Shown one piece after another: positions 1 through 11,948 of a DNA stretch of 64,000 nucleotides (position 1 is the first letter of the stretch; each line of letters opens with the position of its first letter). A model generated the notes under the pieces. The model was not told where the DNA came from. It did not search any database and saw nothing but the letters and a program-made list of their open reading frames with translations. The stretch comes from Macrolepiota albuminosa (Eukaryota; Basidiomycota; Agaricomycetes; Agaricales; Agaricaceae): assembly GCA_027475525.1 (NCBI GenBank), contig JAMWFC010000077.1:1054001-1118000 (forward strand), given 5' to 3'. The translations under genes were made by a program, and so were the position numbers.

Positions 1-120
1 AATGGCTACATTTTTTTGAATCTTCTGCTATCGGCTTTAGACTCTAGGCTTGTTACTGACTAGGCAACTCTCATCAAACCCTCTCGATTTCTGTTGGCAT
101 CACGTTGAAAACGTGCTTCC

Positions 121-810
121 ATGACTGGCTCTCTTGATCTAGACCCTCATTTCCCAGCTGCAGACATAGGTGACCCACCTGTGCTTCAAGCTGTAAAGAC
201 GCAATCGGCATCTGCGTACCAACCTCCACCAAAGCGGGATGAAAAGATACCTTGCGATGTCAGCATGAGCTTTGGAATGCCAGGTGGGCTATCCATATCA
301 TGGATGATGTCCATTGTATGGCCTGGTGGTAAACCAGGAGAGAGATCTGCGATCTCAGGAGTGTCACTGCTAGCAAGCCAAATGCCTTCATTGATGTACC
401 TGGTACTGCCCAAGAGCACATCAGCTCAGTCCAAAGGTCAACCAGACCTTACCCAGTACTTGGAAATGGTACAAGGCAGCACGTTTGCACATAGTACTCC
501 ATTCTGGATGGTGCCAACTGAGCAACATTTGGAGTATGTGGCAGATGCAGCCACTGAACCAGGACCGTTGTTGGTGATGACACAAGCACAGAAGCAAGGA
601 CCAGCAATAGTGGTCAATAGGGAGGACGACGAGGCTGTAAGGTTGGAGAAGGTGTTGTCAGCACCTAGAATTCCAGAGTTGCATAGAAGAGCTGGCAAAC
701 AGCTGCAAGTGAGGCATGGAGGCCTCAGGAGAGCCCTGGACTTAGAATCCAAGCTGGAATCCTCAGATGATGAGGAAAGCAAGAGGTCACATTTGACCCT
801 GTCTATCTAG
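121..810 (+). pseudogene. A1 N-terminal gag-like ORF fragment
   Basis: An open stretch of 229 codons follows the 5' leader. I recognise no domain. That it belongs to the element is shown by a second copy of its first 80 or so codons on the minus strand at 16363-16620, directly next to an LTR of the same family. The product is rich in Pro, Ser and Glu and ends in an acidic Ser/Asp/Glu tract. The frame closes at 810; a possible continuation is visible at 1051-1353 in a different frame, so the reading frame between gag N-terminus and capsid is damaged. Role inferred only from position. Confidence 0.55.
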
Positions 811-1778
811 CTGCAGCTAGTGTTGGACCGATACCCATCAGTTGCAAAGGAGTTGACGTGAAAGCGTCTGCAGCTTTATGTAGTAAAGCATCTACAGTTA
901 TTGGCTGCTAGGAGCCACAATGTACCCTGTGCAGATTTGACTGAATATATTGAATTATTTGTGCATATCTTCAAACTCGAAGTGGTGGAATATCTCAAGC
1001 GCAAAGCGGCGTGAGGGTCAGCAGTCTCAACGGCCACTCTGGCTGACTCAGTGGAATGCAAAATGAGCATGTGCCGACGAGCGCCATTAATTGCGGATGC
1101 AATGGAATTGCTCAATGCGCCTTGTCAGGCCAATGAGTCTCAGCAAGACTACATTAGGTGTCAGAATGCTGCGAACCAGCAATGCATTGTCAGCGGAGTG
1201 CCTCAGCAGGCATTGTCTGAGGTAGAGACTGTGACAACAACTCTGGCGGAGCCAGAGGCACTACTTGCAGTGCAAGAGGTTAAGACACCTCAAAAGCAAG
1301 TTACTATCAAAGAAGAGGTGGATGAAGTCCACATTCTTGAGAAGAAAACATGACTACAACATGTAGCACAATGCGTCCACCTGATGGACAACTGGAATAA
1401 ACATGTCAATTACCAGAGGATGCGCAACCAGAACTTGTGCAATCATGGTGAGTTGTTAATTGACAAACAGGAAGGGCATGAAGGTGTAATGCCTGTCAAG
1501 GATATGCGGTGACAATTTGCTGCTCAAACTGCTGAGCCAGACAGAGATCTGGAGGGTAGTGATGATAGTAGTGATCACTATAATAGGAGAAGCAGCATTG
1601 TTGCAATAATGATGGTGGGGGTCATAATTGTAGACAGAACAATCAAGACAATAATAATTGTTGTAATGGTGGCAGGCAGGCTAGTGGATCACCAGCAAAT
1701 CGAGAACTGAGGCAACAGCCCACCCCATGACAAGAAAGAACGGCCAATGAACACCTGTTTTGCAGTTCTCGGGCATTT
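811..1778 (+). pseudogene. A1 degraded gag linker region
   Basis: This stretch joins the N-terminal ORF to the capsid-like part. It has a short open segment at 1051-1353 (acidic, ending in a Glu-rich tract) and then Asn/Asp-rich low-complexity sequence around 1550-1690 (repeated aat/gat triplets). Several in-frame stops interrupt it. I take it as the eroded middle of gag; no domain can be named. Confidence 0.4.
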
Positions 1779-2854
1779 TTGATGCCCGCACCTCATGAGT
1801 TGCGCGAAACTGCACCTGGAATGAATGAGGCAGTCAGGATCCATATGGATTATATGCATGACTATCTCACTCATCTGGTGGATGACTCCCTTGGAGTCAG
1901 GTTTAAATTCTCTGCTGGGGTAAGTCCCCGCAAATCTGATGGTAAGCACATACATGTATATGCTGAAGGGCATAGGTTCTCCCAGTTGGAGGACTGGGCC
2001 ATGGACATCTGCTACCACCTGGCAGCCTGCTGCTATGGTGGAGATGACATGGACCAGGAAAGAATCTTTGTGCTACATGAATTTATGGAGGGAGAGGCTC
2101 GGAATTGGTTCTGTCGGCATGTCCTCCACATTAATCATAACAAACAGCATTGGATGTTTAAAGAAGTCCTGATAGGACTGTATAATTGCTTCGTCAATGC
2201 TGTGACAATGCAGGAAGCTTGGGATGCCTTTAGAAAGGCAGTGTATGATGCTAAGACTGGCGTCCAGACATTTTATAATGACCTGGTGGGTCATGCACAG
2301 AATATGCCATCTATCCAGACAAATACACCATTTGCAAGACATTCCTGGACAGAATACCCACAGACATGAGGAGAGCATTAATACATGATGACAATTTGTC
2401 TTCAGAGGTCAATACTGTGATCAAATTTTTGGCGTATGCCATTCGCTATAAGCAGTTGACACGGACTGTGAATCATTATGAGCAGCATAGTTCACGCTGA
2501 GGACTTGTGAACCATCAGGCAGTGAAGGTGGGGACCTTTCTGGCCAAACTGTTGGAGATGGAGAACAATTGCAATCCGCAATTTGTTGTCTGCAAGACCA
2601 TTCCTGGAGGCCAACAGCCTCAATTGAAGCCTGCTGGACAATGGCCAGTGAAAGATAGTCAACCTTTTTCAGGTCAAAACCAAGTAGTAGCAAGAGGGGT
2701 AGCAGCACCTGCAGCACGTAAAGCAAGCAAACCCATTGGGGCCTCTGGAGCGGTCCAGAGGAGGCCTGCTGGAGACCTTTCAGCATGCTACAACTGTGGC
2801 AGGAGCGGGCATTTTGCTAAGGAATGTCCTGCCCCACCTAAGGCACACATCTGA
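1779..2854 (+). pseudogene. A1 gag: capsid-like region and CCHC zinc knuckle
   Basis: The first part (1779-2369) reads as a helical, capsid-like segment with Trp- and His-rich blocks, matching the position of a retrotransposon gag. A frame change near 2370-2506 leads to 2507-2854, which holds a textbook CCHC knuckle, CYNCGRSGHFAKEC, at about 2788-2829. The segment ends in TGA at 2852-2854. The tandem copy 66 bp downstream has CGA at the same codon, so the stop arose by C-to-T change. Such knuckles bind the element RNA during packaging. Non-functional as it stands. Confidence 0.7.
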
Positions 2855-3676
2855 GTGGCCCATACAGCTGTGGCAGAAGCGGGCATTTTGCTAAGGAATG
2901 TGCCTAAGGCACACATCCGAGTGGCCCATACAGCTGTGGCACCTAGCAATGTCATCAGTGATGATGAGGATGACAAGGTTGTCAAAGAAGTGGAGGAAGA
3001 GCCGCAAGTAGAGGCTGATGGGTCAGAAGTGGATGACACTGAAAGTGTCCAGATTGATGGCAACAACAAATATGTCGCAGTGGACATGTATGACAGTGAC
3101 TATTATGCTTGTGATGACGAGGAGGAACACCTATTTGCACTAACCGAGTGCCGTGGAGATCAGTGTGTCCAAATGAGATGCGTAACTCTGCAGAAGGCAA
3201 CTAATAAGTTGCAGCAACCACGCTATACTTCTGAGGAGAAGGAGTGCTTGGTCACCTATGTTGATGTCAATGGACATCCGGCAGGAATGTTGTGGGACTC
3301 AGGGAGTACCACTACAGGCATTACGCCCCAGTTTGCTCACGTCAACGTGATTCACATTCATGAACTGGAGGAGCCATTGATGCTCCAGCTGGGGATTGTA
3401 GAGAGTCATGCCATAGTGCAGTTTGGTGCTGAAGTAAGAATAAAGATGTCAGGGACATCGACCAAGGAATATGTGGACATAGCGAATTTTGATCACTACA
3501 ACATGATCATTGGTATGCCGTTTATGCATAAGAACAAGGTGTCGTTGGACTTCGTGAACGACATGGTCATTGTAAATAGTATGCCTTTGAAGGTGGAGAA
3601 AGTCGTGTTGAACGACACAGATGGTCGTCTGAGGTGCTATCGCGCAACTGAAAAGCGGCATGATGAACGCAACTGA
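2855..3676 (+). pseudogene. A1 aspartic protease region
   Basis: In the same frame as the zinc knuckle and separated from it only by the TGA at 2852. It opens with a second, imperfect copy of the zinc-knuckle segment (66-bp period). An acidic linker follows, then a retropepsin-like domain with LWDSGSTTTGITPQF at about 3291-3335, giving the DSG catalytic triad, and a hydrophobic flap-like segment near 3500 (MIIGMPFMHKNKVSLDF). In these elements the protease cleaves the Gag-Pol polyprotein. The frame ends in TGA at 3674-3676 and resumes in the same frame at 3710, so this is a single long pol frame with point stops. Confidence 0.75.
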
Positions 3677-4522
3677 CTAGATAGTCACAAGAGAGCAACT
3701 GTACAGGAGGTGGAGAACAAACATATCCCACTGAAAAGCTTGCCGGTAGATGCACTGGCTATACTAATGTCTGAGGAAGAGTTTCAAGGAACTCTGAAGG
3801 AGAGGAAGCACCCAGATATTGGGTGTACAAATGGAAAGCCTAAACAGGCTGTACAGCATAAGAAGAAGCATGGTAAATGTGTGGTTGAGTCGCTGGAATG
3901 TCAGCTGACTAGCTCTCAAGTGAAGGTTGAGGATCTCATCAAGGACGAGGTATATAGTACAAGGGGAACTGTGGGAAGCACAAGGTCACTAATAGATCGA
4001 CCAGTGCCTTGGCCAGGAGTGCAATGGGCATATGACCCATGAATGCCATGGGAGTGGAACGAGTTGGTGGCATCAATGGTGACACAGACTATGGAAAGGG
4101 TGCAGGCAACCCAAATGGGAGAAGTATACCGTCGCGCACAAGAGGACAAAATTTTCAAAACATCAGATATTGTATTTGACGGACTTTCACTGAAAGCAAG
4201 AAGTGTGCAGTCATTGTCAAATATGACAAGAGTGGTGGAGAGACAACCGGTTGTAAGGTTGAATCTGGGAGATCTCACAGAAGAGCACATACGTGCCTTA
4301 TAGGAGTGATTTGAACCAAAGGTTCAGCCGCATATAGCACACATAGTAAAAGGGAAAGGTAAGGCTGTGAGCCTTATAGAGGAGGATATTCCTTGATTGC
4401 GCCAGCAATAGCAACAGGAATTTGCTGATATTGTTAATGGAACAAAGGAAGAGCTTCCTCCGTGGTGGGAGGTTAACCATGAGATTAACCTCATTGACAA
4501 TAATAAACAGTACAAGTATCAC
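3677..4522 (+). pseudogene. A1 protease-RT linker, disrupted
   Basis: Open segments at 3710-4042 and 4043-4303 stay in the pol frame and are separated only by single stop codons (TGA near 4040, TAG near 4301, further TGA and TAG near 4394-4412). The content is charged linker sequence leading into the RT connection region (EFADIVNGTKEELPP-like before 4523). Single-base stops in an otherwise maintained frame show an old but collinear coding region. Confidence 0.6.
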
Positions 4523-6124
4523 TTGCCTCGCTGTCCTCGAGCACTACAGGATCAGCTTTGTGAAAAAACGAACAGATACATAAATGCAAAGTGGTGGGAG
4601 CCACAACCAGCAGTGCAAGCTGCACCTTTACTATGTATTTCCAAGAAGGATGGGACATTATGGACTGCATTGGATGCGCAACAGCGCAATGATAATACAG
4701 TCAAGGACATAACACCCCTTCCAGATCAGGAAGTCATACGTGAAGATGTCATCACAGCGAAATATAGGTCGAAGATCGACCTTACAGATGTGTATGAACA
4801 GGTTTGCATATGCAAAGAGGATATACCGAAGACATTGTTTTCATCTCTGATGGGAACCTTCATGAGTAACATCATGCAGATTGGTGATTGCAATGCACCA
4901 GCGACATTCCAGAGGTTAATGACCTCTATCTTCCGAGATGTAATTGGGAAGTTTATGCACGTCTATTTAGATGATATATTCATCTTTTCTGATTCCATTG
5001 AGGAGCATGAGCAGCACCTACAAGTCATATTCGAACAACTATATAAAGCTAGTCTCTACCTCAAATAGAAGAAGTGTGAGTTGTATGCATCTAGTATAGA
5101 CTGCCTTGGTCACGTCATTGATCAGAAGGTTATTCACCTAGACACGGATAAACTCGATCAAATTCAAGAGTGGTGTACCCCACGCACGTATAATGCTATC
5201 CAGCATTTTGTTGGACTTGTAAATTACATTGATAACTTTTTGCCAGATATTACAGCATACACTGGACCACTGATGGCCATGACCCAGAATGGGTCCCCTT
5301 TTCACTGGAGACCGCTGCATCAGCAGTGTTTTGAGATGATTAAGCGCATTTGCATGAAAACGCCAGTGATCTGGCCAATTGATCCACACATTGACAAGCC
5401 TATTTGGCTCATATGCGACGCATCAAAGACCAGAGTCGGGGCCATGTTTAGCCAAGGTAAAACGTGGCAAACTTGCCAACTAGCAGAATTTATGTCCCGT
5501 AAGTTCACTGCAGCACAGCAGAACTATGCTGTTCACAATTGCCAACCAGCAGGATTTATGTCCTGTAAGTTCACTGCGGCACAGCAGAACTATGCTGTTC
5601 ACAAGTTGGAAATACTCGCTATCCTGGAAGCCCTCCTAAAGTGGGAGGATAAGCTGATGGGGTATAAGATCCATATCATTACGGATCACAAGGCACTTGA
5701 GTTTTTTAAGACCCAAGTGCATCTATCACTATGACAATGTTGCTGGATTGACTATATGTCGCGATATCAGTTCGATATCACCTACGTAAAAGGTGAATTG
5801 AACAAGGTGGCAGACTGCCTGTCAAGATATTTCAAGAGTGATACTCGAAATGACATCCATGACACGCACGACTATGTGCAGGTGGACAAACGCATCGATC
5901 CAGAGGGTGAAGACTTGCCCCTGCATAGGTTCTATGAAATCAAGGAACATATAGTTGAGCTACATGCCATGCGAGTGCAGGAATCATGTTGCAATAAGCG
6001 ACTGCAAGAACAGCAAGAAGTTCACAATATCAAGGCACAGGTGCTGGTAGATCATGAGATTCCCCAGCCAGATGAAGAAAGGAGGCAGGAGGTGTGCCCT
6101 AGTGGTGCGGAAATGACTCTCTAG
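4523..6124 (+). pseudogene. A1 reverse transcriptase and RNase H
   Basis: The RT core runs to about 5068, with fingers/palm sequence around CISKKDGTLWTALDAQ and the active site YLDDIFIFSD at about 4963-4992 (Y-x-DD). A TAG near 5066 interrupts it. From 5081 the RT thumb and connection lead into RNase H with DASKTRVGAMFSQG and ITDHKALEFF, the hallmarks of the Ty3 RNase H. A TGA (CGA expected) at 5732 separates the last part, with GELNKVADCLSRY at the usual RNase H end. An imperfect 66-bp (22-codon) in-frame duplication lies at about 5473-5604, within RNase H. The enzyme would copy element RNA into DNA; this copy is inactive. Confidence 0.85.
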
Positions 6125-6340
6125 CAGGCATTGGACTTGCATGACCATCATCCTGTGCCAATTGACTTAGGCAATGCGCAATTTTGCACATGTATCTAAC
6201 AAGGATACAAGGATGACAATCTCTTCTTAGAGATTCTGAACAATATCCAAGCGCATCTGCGCTTCAAGGTAGAGCAGCAGCTCGTCTACTTTACCAGACC
6301 CACTGGGTCCAACGTCATCTGCATTCCCCAGGAGAGGTCA

Positions 6341-7490
6341 TTGATCATGACTATCCTGGACCAGGCCCACAGAGTAGTGGGCCACTTTGGAACTCAGAAA
6401 ACGCTGAACTATATGCGATGCTGGTACTGGTGGCTGCAAATGGCCAAAGAAACGAGCCAATTCTGCTCGACATGCGAGCTTTGTCAACAGTCAAAAGTAC
6501 CAACACTGAAGCCACTGGAGAAGCTTCATTCGCTTCCTATACCGGTCAAACCCTGGAATTTAATCAGGATGGACTTTATAGGTCCATTTCTCAAGTCGAA
6601 GAGTTTCAACTACCTCTGGGTAGTGATTTGCAGAATGACCAGTATGGTCCATCTCATTCTAGTGAGAACCACCATGACAGCTGCAGACTTGTCATGGATC
6701 TATCTCAAGGAGATAGTGCGCCTTCATGGATTGCCAAGTTTGATCGTCAGCGATCGAGATGCTAAGTTCACTTCCAAATGGTGGAAGGAGCTGCACAAAC
6801 TGCTCAGAGCAAAGCTGCTTATGTCGACATTGTTTCATCCACAAACGGATAGTCAGACAGAACACACAAATAGAAATATTGCGAGCATTTGTACGTCCTG
6901 ATCAGAAGGACTGGGTGGATAGATGTCCACTTGTTGAATTCACAATAAACGTGAGCATCTCTGAAACCACAGGGTATTCATCTTTCAAACTCAATAATGG
7001 CTACATGCCATCCATGATTTGTGAACTTTGCACTGATGAAGCTATTCATGTGGGAGTAAAGCAGTTTGTGTGCAATGCGCTAAGGAACTTGGCGGATGCT
7101 CATGATGCAATTATAGAATCGTGTGTATGGCAAACAAAGCATGCAAATAATCGCAGATGTGAAGACCCGGACATCAAGAAAGGGAATCTAGTGTACCTTT
7201 TGACAAAGAACTTGAACTTGCCAAAAGGCAGAGCAAGTAAGCTGTGTCCGAAGTGGATTGGACCATATAGAGTCCTCAAAGCAGAGTCGAGCACGTCTAA
7301 CTACGTGCTGGAACTGCCCCAGATGCTGCAGGCATGCAGGATAGTCCCTAAGTTCCATGTGTCGCTGTTGCAACCATACTTGGCCAATAGTGATGTGCTC
7401 TTTCCTAATCATGCTACCCCGGAACCATATGACTTTGGAACTGGTGATGACCAGGAATGGTTCATAGATGACCTCATAGGTCATAGGTAG
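6341..7490 (+). pseudogene. A1 integrase
   Basis: 6341-6901 holds the HHCC zinc domain (HRVVGHFG then CSTCELC) and the catalytic core with the first Asp in RMDFIGPF, the second in IVSDRDAKF and the Glu in DSQTEHTNRN, so all three DDE residues are present. A frameshift near 6870-6900 moves the rest to the frame of 6759-7490, which gives the C-terminal part with a GPY/F-like segment (WIGPYRVLKA). Integrases of this type insert the cDNA into the chromosome. Between 6125 and 6340 the pol frame carries TAG and TAA stops. No chromodomain is visible. Confidence 0.85.
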
Positions 7491-7779
7491 ATAGGGGGAA
7501 ACCTCAAATTTGAGGTGAGGTGGAGCCTAGGTGAGAACCGCTAGCAAACTGCAAAGATCTTGCAGCAATAGACAGGTACCTAGAGCTGCAGGGCATGAAA
7601 CATCCTCAACAGCTAGCAAAACACACATAACGTGCATGTGGTGGTGAAATGTGGACGAAGTCCACTTTGATGGCCGGTGAAAGACTGGGTGGCAACTATT
7701 TGTGGTTGTTTACACCACTGGCAGAGTTAGGAGGTTTTTTCTTCTTTTCTCCTTCTAAGTCCCAATACATGTCGCTAGC
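7491..7779 (+). other. A1 spacer between integrase and ORF3
   Basis: About 290 bases of non-coding sequence follow the integrase stop, with a short polypyrimidine run near 7735-7760. It may hold the 5' leader or promoter of the downstream ORF. I see no conserved signal. Confidence 0.4.
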
Positions 7780-10331
7780 GTGTTTGTTGCAATGGCCTAT
7801 TGGGGGCCACAAAAGAGTAATCAGAGCCTACAAGGCTCTAGTGGTGGGGGGAGACCTCCAAATATACAAATGCAAGAATACCAAAGGCAGCTGCCGTATC
7901 CAGTGGCGAGCCAACACCATTCTGTGGGCGTGGCCTATCCAGGCCGCGAAGAACTGCTTCCATACCAGACCCCCCTCTACTCGCAAGAGATGGTGGTTGA
8001 TGATGAGGAGCGCTATGAGCACCCGGAGGACAGCATGCACTCAGAGCACTACTATCAGGTTCCACCAGCACGCTCGCAGGCGTCGATTCCGATGTATATG
8101 GGTGCAGTGACAGGACTGCTATCCGTACTATGGGTGCATCGGCCTATGGTAGAACCATATATGGAGCCTGCACCACAAGCGCAGAAGCTAGCAGTGCCAG
8201 ACGCACTCCTGAGCAGATTGGAAGCAGCAAGACAGCTGGTCCCTGCAACTGCATCCTTTCTGCAGGACAGTCTGGCCATGATAGTAATGGAGGGGTTGCT
8301 CAACCAGATTGAGCTGATGAGGAGGCAGCGCGTTGTAGTGCTGGAGCAAATCAAACGTGCATCTAAGCACAAAGTGTCTACGTTCAAGGAACCAACTGCC
8401 AAGGTCAAAAGAGCCAAATATCAGCCCAGTCAACCGGTCGACTCTTCACAGGCTAGTATGCCATCGGCCACGCAATTTGCATGCCCTGAGCAGCCTGCTC
8501 AGCCCATTGCTTCATTTTCACGGCTACCCGCTGTGGCCCCTCAGGGCCAGTCAGAGTCACTGGCTGTTGTTAGTAAGCCTCTGGCCAACCTGTCCTTGGG
8601 CCAGCAGGAACCTGCATCATCTCGGGCCCCACTTATGAGGTCCAAAACTGTTATCATGGCACCTCAGGTGCCAACTCTTAATGCGTCCCATGCTGAGTCA
8701 GGAGGGAGAACTCTGGCGTGAAATGCGCCTGCCCCTCCAGTGGCTCAGCTACAACCTGTTATGTCTGCCCCGGCAAAGTCAGGGCCATCTCGTCAGCATC
8801 ATGGCCGCAAGCCACCTCTCAATGCCCCCAAATTGGAGGTCATAGCCTTCCCTGCTGGCATTCCCACATGAGCGGGAGAAGTCCAGATGCTTTTTATGCT
8901 GCTGATGTTTGTACCGGCCCTGCCAGAACATTACCCCATGGTCATTTTGACCCCAGACCCCCGCACACCGGAACGATATGATGGTCTGGTAGTGACCTCG
9001 AGAGGGAAACCCATGCCTGGAAAAGGCAAAGTGCCAGTTGCATCCTTGTCTGACGAGAGCGACTATGGAGAGTCGAGCTCAGAGCAGGAGGAGGATGGGG
9101 AGGAGGGGGAATCAGCAGCGGACTGATTCCAACGAGTATCGTGCAATAAGCGCATCACAAAGAAGAAGGTGAACCGCGCCAAGGAGCTGCAGGCCCTGAA
9201 GTATAGGACCGAGGATGAGTTCTCAGGGAGAATCCCTGATGGCTTGGAGGTGAAGGTGTGGGGGCTGCTCGATATCGAGCGAATGAATTTGTGCTTTAGA
9301 GGAGCACTCAGCCATTGCACATACTATTTGTATGCCATGAATATGGTGCTGATGGAAGCTGATGCCAATAGAGCGGCGTCATATGAGTATGCCTCTGGCC
9401 AGCATGCCCACATCCTGGGTATGATTGTGTACAAGCACACTCCACATGGTCTTTCCCACACTCTGTTAGAGCTGGACCGGCTCTACAAGTATTACATGAA
9501 TATCCATGTCCTGCGTCGTGACAGAATTGTCCACATGCACTGGCAGACCCTCTTCAGGTTTGCATTATGTCAAGCTCTATGCGCTAACAGCGTAGCCAAG
9601 CCCGTGATCATGCAGCGCATGACCTTTGTCGTGGCCCGTTCAGGGCTGTATTGAGAGGCGATTGCCTTGTATGATGCCATGTTTCCTGAGCAACCATTTG
9701 AGCCCCAGCGTGGGCCAAAGCTCAAGATCCATCAAGTTTACCTGCCTAACAACCAGGCACAGAACTTCTCTAATGACAACACGTTACACATCTTTCTACA
9801 CAACTGGATTCCGCTAGACTGGGTGGACCACGCCTACACTTATGGCGTAGTCTTCCTGGAACAGCAGTTCCACTCCCCCACGATGTCTATGGACATCTTC
9901 AAACAGATTGACAATGAGCGCATGGAGCGCCTCTCCACGTATGGCACTCCTGCTGCAATCCCGCAATGGGATGGATGGCAGAAAATGATCAAAAACGACC
10001 ATTATCGTCTTATGTTCAAACACCATGAGGAGAGCAATCTCCCTGTCAACCCTGAGGCCAATGGCCTCTACTACCTCATAGGCATGGACCTGAATTGGGT
10101 CAATCTCCTAAACCAACGTCGGTGCACAGTACACTCACCACCAAGCCTACTGCGATTAATGTTGCGCTCACTGAGCCTATGGTGGTAGATTCGCCTGCAG
10201 TCGAGGGGTCAACTACCTCACCAAGGACAGAATCGGTGCCTCCTCCTCTTGTGATTAACATCACACCTGAGGAGGAGGCAATGGTGACAGAGACAGGTGT
10301 GGTCGCAGAGGCCTCATCAAATGGGTCATAG
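7780..10331 (+). pseudogene. A1 ORF3: about 850-codon ORF of unknown function downstream of integrase
   Basis: Open segments at 7780-8721, 8722-9126, 9169-9654 and 9667-10188 all lie in one reading frame. They are separated only by TGA codons at about 8719, 8869, 9124 and 9652, each expected to have been CGA. One frameshift near 10100-10130 leads to a Pro/Thr-rich tail ending at 10331. The N-terminal third is rich in Gln, Pro and Ser; the middle has an acidic Ser/Glu tract near 9060-9120; residues from about 450 on look globular and helical, with many Trp, Tyr and His. I see no transmembrane segment or signal peptide, so nothing supports an envelope protein although the position matches env. 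I do not recognise the family. Confidence 0.6.
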
Positions 10332-10629
10332 ACCCATATTTGTTTTTAGGTAATTTTGAGTACACACTCAACATTTTCAGGCTGACACGCACTCCAGTGT
10401 AGCGTGTATATATTTTTATCATACTCCCAATTTATCTTGTTTGCTCTGTGGGCTGCTCGCATCATATGCGCACTAGCGCACTAAGATATTCTGAGCTCAG
10501 GTATTATTGAAGACACTAATACCACATTCATAGTACCAACTTTTTCCAGCAACGCGATAGGCATCTTCAACTGATACTTGCACTGCTATGCATCTTGTGG
10601 TCTCATTTTTTATCCCTGTTCTTGGGTAT
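10332..10629 (+). other. A1 3' untranslated region before the LTR
   Basis: AT-rich sequence with T-runs and no credible ORF. A clear polypurine tract is not visible directly before the LTR at 10630; the bases just before are TTGGGTA. Confidence 0.45.
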
Positions 10630-10803
10630 GTAGCGGAGCGTCACACTTGCTACTAGCATCAACAATGCTATAGGTATCCAGTAAAGTATTACATAAGATA
10701 ACATCTTGTATTTACTCTAGTTCTAGTCAATCTGATACTGCGGTCTGATTCAGCACTGTGTGATACACACAAGATAGTTCTAACTTGTAACCAATGGTTA
10801 CAT
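10630..10803 (+). repeat. A1 3' LTR (174 bp, family A)
   Basis: Starts TGTAGCGG and ends GGTTACA. The reverse complement matches 16730-16904 along its length with scattered differences (shared words such as TCACACAGTGCT and CTAGTACTAGAGT-like segments), which fixes both ends. The termini form a short inverted repeat (TGTAAC/GTTACA in the second copy). Flank after the LTR is TTGTC. Confidence 0.75.
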
Positions 10804-11827
10804 TGTCTATAAACCTCTGGTAGAAGTTAGCAAAACCCAAAAAAGACTGTACTTCCTTGATGTTCCAGGATTGTGGCCAGTTGACAATGGCCTTGACCTT
10901 GTGGGGGTCTATATGAATGCTGTTTGGGGATACTATGATGCCAAGATACTCAACCTCTTCCATGTGGAATGAGCACTTCTTGGGCTTGGCATGGAGGTTG
11001 TGTTCCTGGAGACGTTCAAGGACTTACTGGACATGCTTCTGGTGGTCCTCCTTTGAGTTGGAGTAGATGAGGATGTTGTCCAGGTAAATGATAATAAAGA
11101 CATTGCTCATGTCATGGAAGATGTTGTTCATGAAGTATTGGAACATGGCAGGGGAGTTAGTCATTCCAAAAGGCATTATGAGATACTCAAACAGACCATA
11201 CCATGTGCAGAACACAGTTTTCCACTTGTGTCCTGGTGCAATGCAGACATTATTGTAGCTGGGGCAGAGGTCAAGTTTTGTGTAAACCTTGGTGCTGCAG
11301 AGTCAATCGACCAGATTTCCAATGAGCAGGAGCAGGTAGCAATTCTTCTTGGTGATCTTATTGAGTCTCCAGTAGCCAACACAAAGTCAGAGCAAGCCGT
11401 CCTTCTTCTTGGCAAATAGAACCGGAGCTCCAGCAATGGAGACTGAGGAGCAGATGAATCCCTTCCCAAGCATTTTGTTGAGGTAGTCCTTGAGGGCACA
11501 TAGTTTGGTTTCTGATATGTTGTATACTTTGCCAAAGGGTGGGGAGGCCCCTTCCTTGAGGTTGATTGTATGCTCGTCAGGATGGTGAGGGGGGATCTTC
11601 TTGGCATCTCTTTCAGAGAACATGTCAGCGAATTCATGGTACTCCAGGGGAACTACTTCTTGTAAGATCTGCTCCTCAGTCTTTTTTTCTGGGGGAGTAG
11701 CATCTGCTTGCAGGTTTCTTCTGGAAGGGAGAACGAGGTGTGCAGTTGAAACATGGGACTCCTTCCTGCATGAGATGTGTGAAGGGGGTGGCCCCAATGA
11801 TTTTGATGTTGAGCACCTCCAGGTCAA
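10804..11827 (-). pseudogene. Element B reverse transcriptase (truncated by A1)
   Basis: On the minus strand 11827-11387 gives the RT N-terminal part (EYHEFADMFSERDAKKIPPH, then an AGAPVLFAKKKDG block). 11215-11024 holds LIMPFGMTNSPAMFQ and the active site YLDNILIYSN, in which the second Asp of YxDD is Asn, a G-to-A change. 10963-10804 gives FLGFANFYQRFIDN, where the coding sequence stops at the A1 insertion. The enzyme would have been the element polymerase. The mutated active site and several frame breaks make it inactive. Confidence 0.85.
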
Positions 11828-11948
11828 TTGGGAGTGTCAGGCCGCAAGTCGGAATGGGAGGAGTGTATGTCTGAGACCGGGTCAGGTAGTTTAGTTCCTT
11901 GCACTTGTTCCGGGGAATGTTGGGAGGTTGGTTGGGGATCTTGCGGAC

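Larger units (their letters stand above)
1..10803 (+). mobile_element. Element A1: decayed Ty3/gypsy LTR retrotransposon with an extra 3' ORF
   Basis: The order is gag, zinc knuckle, protease, RT, RNase H, integrase, then an extra long ORF, then the 3' LTR. The window opens at the last bases of the 5' LTR (about 1-10, ending GCTACA); the internal part starts with a T-run at about 11. The 3' LTR is 10630-10803. The sequence after 10803 is the antisense RT of element B, so A1 inserted into B. Coding frames are broken mainly by TGA and TAG codons with few frameshifts, so the copy is dead by point mutation rather than by deletion. Its 5' target-site duplication lies outside the window. The superfamily is certain; the exact 5' end is approximate. 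Confidence 0.85.

Noticed and set aside
2837..2968. Tandem repeat in the A1 zinc-knuckle region as part of the 77-bp set
   Set aside because: The period is 66 bp with point differences; a natural duplication.
5473..5604. Tandem repeat in A1 RNase H as a tenth member of the 77-bp set
   Set aside because: The period is 66 bp and the copies differ, so it is an old natural in-frame duplication.
7780..10331. A1 ORF3 as an envelope gene
   Set aside because: No signal peptide, no transmembrane segment and no cleavage site seen; only the position would fit.
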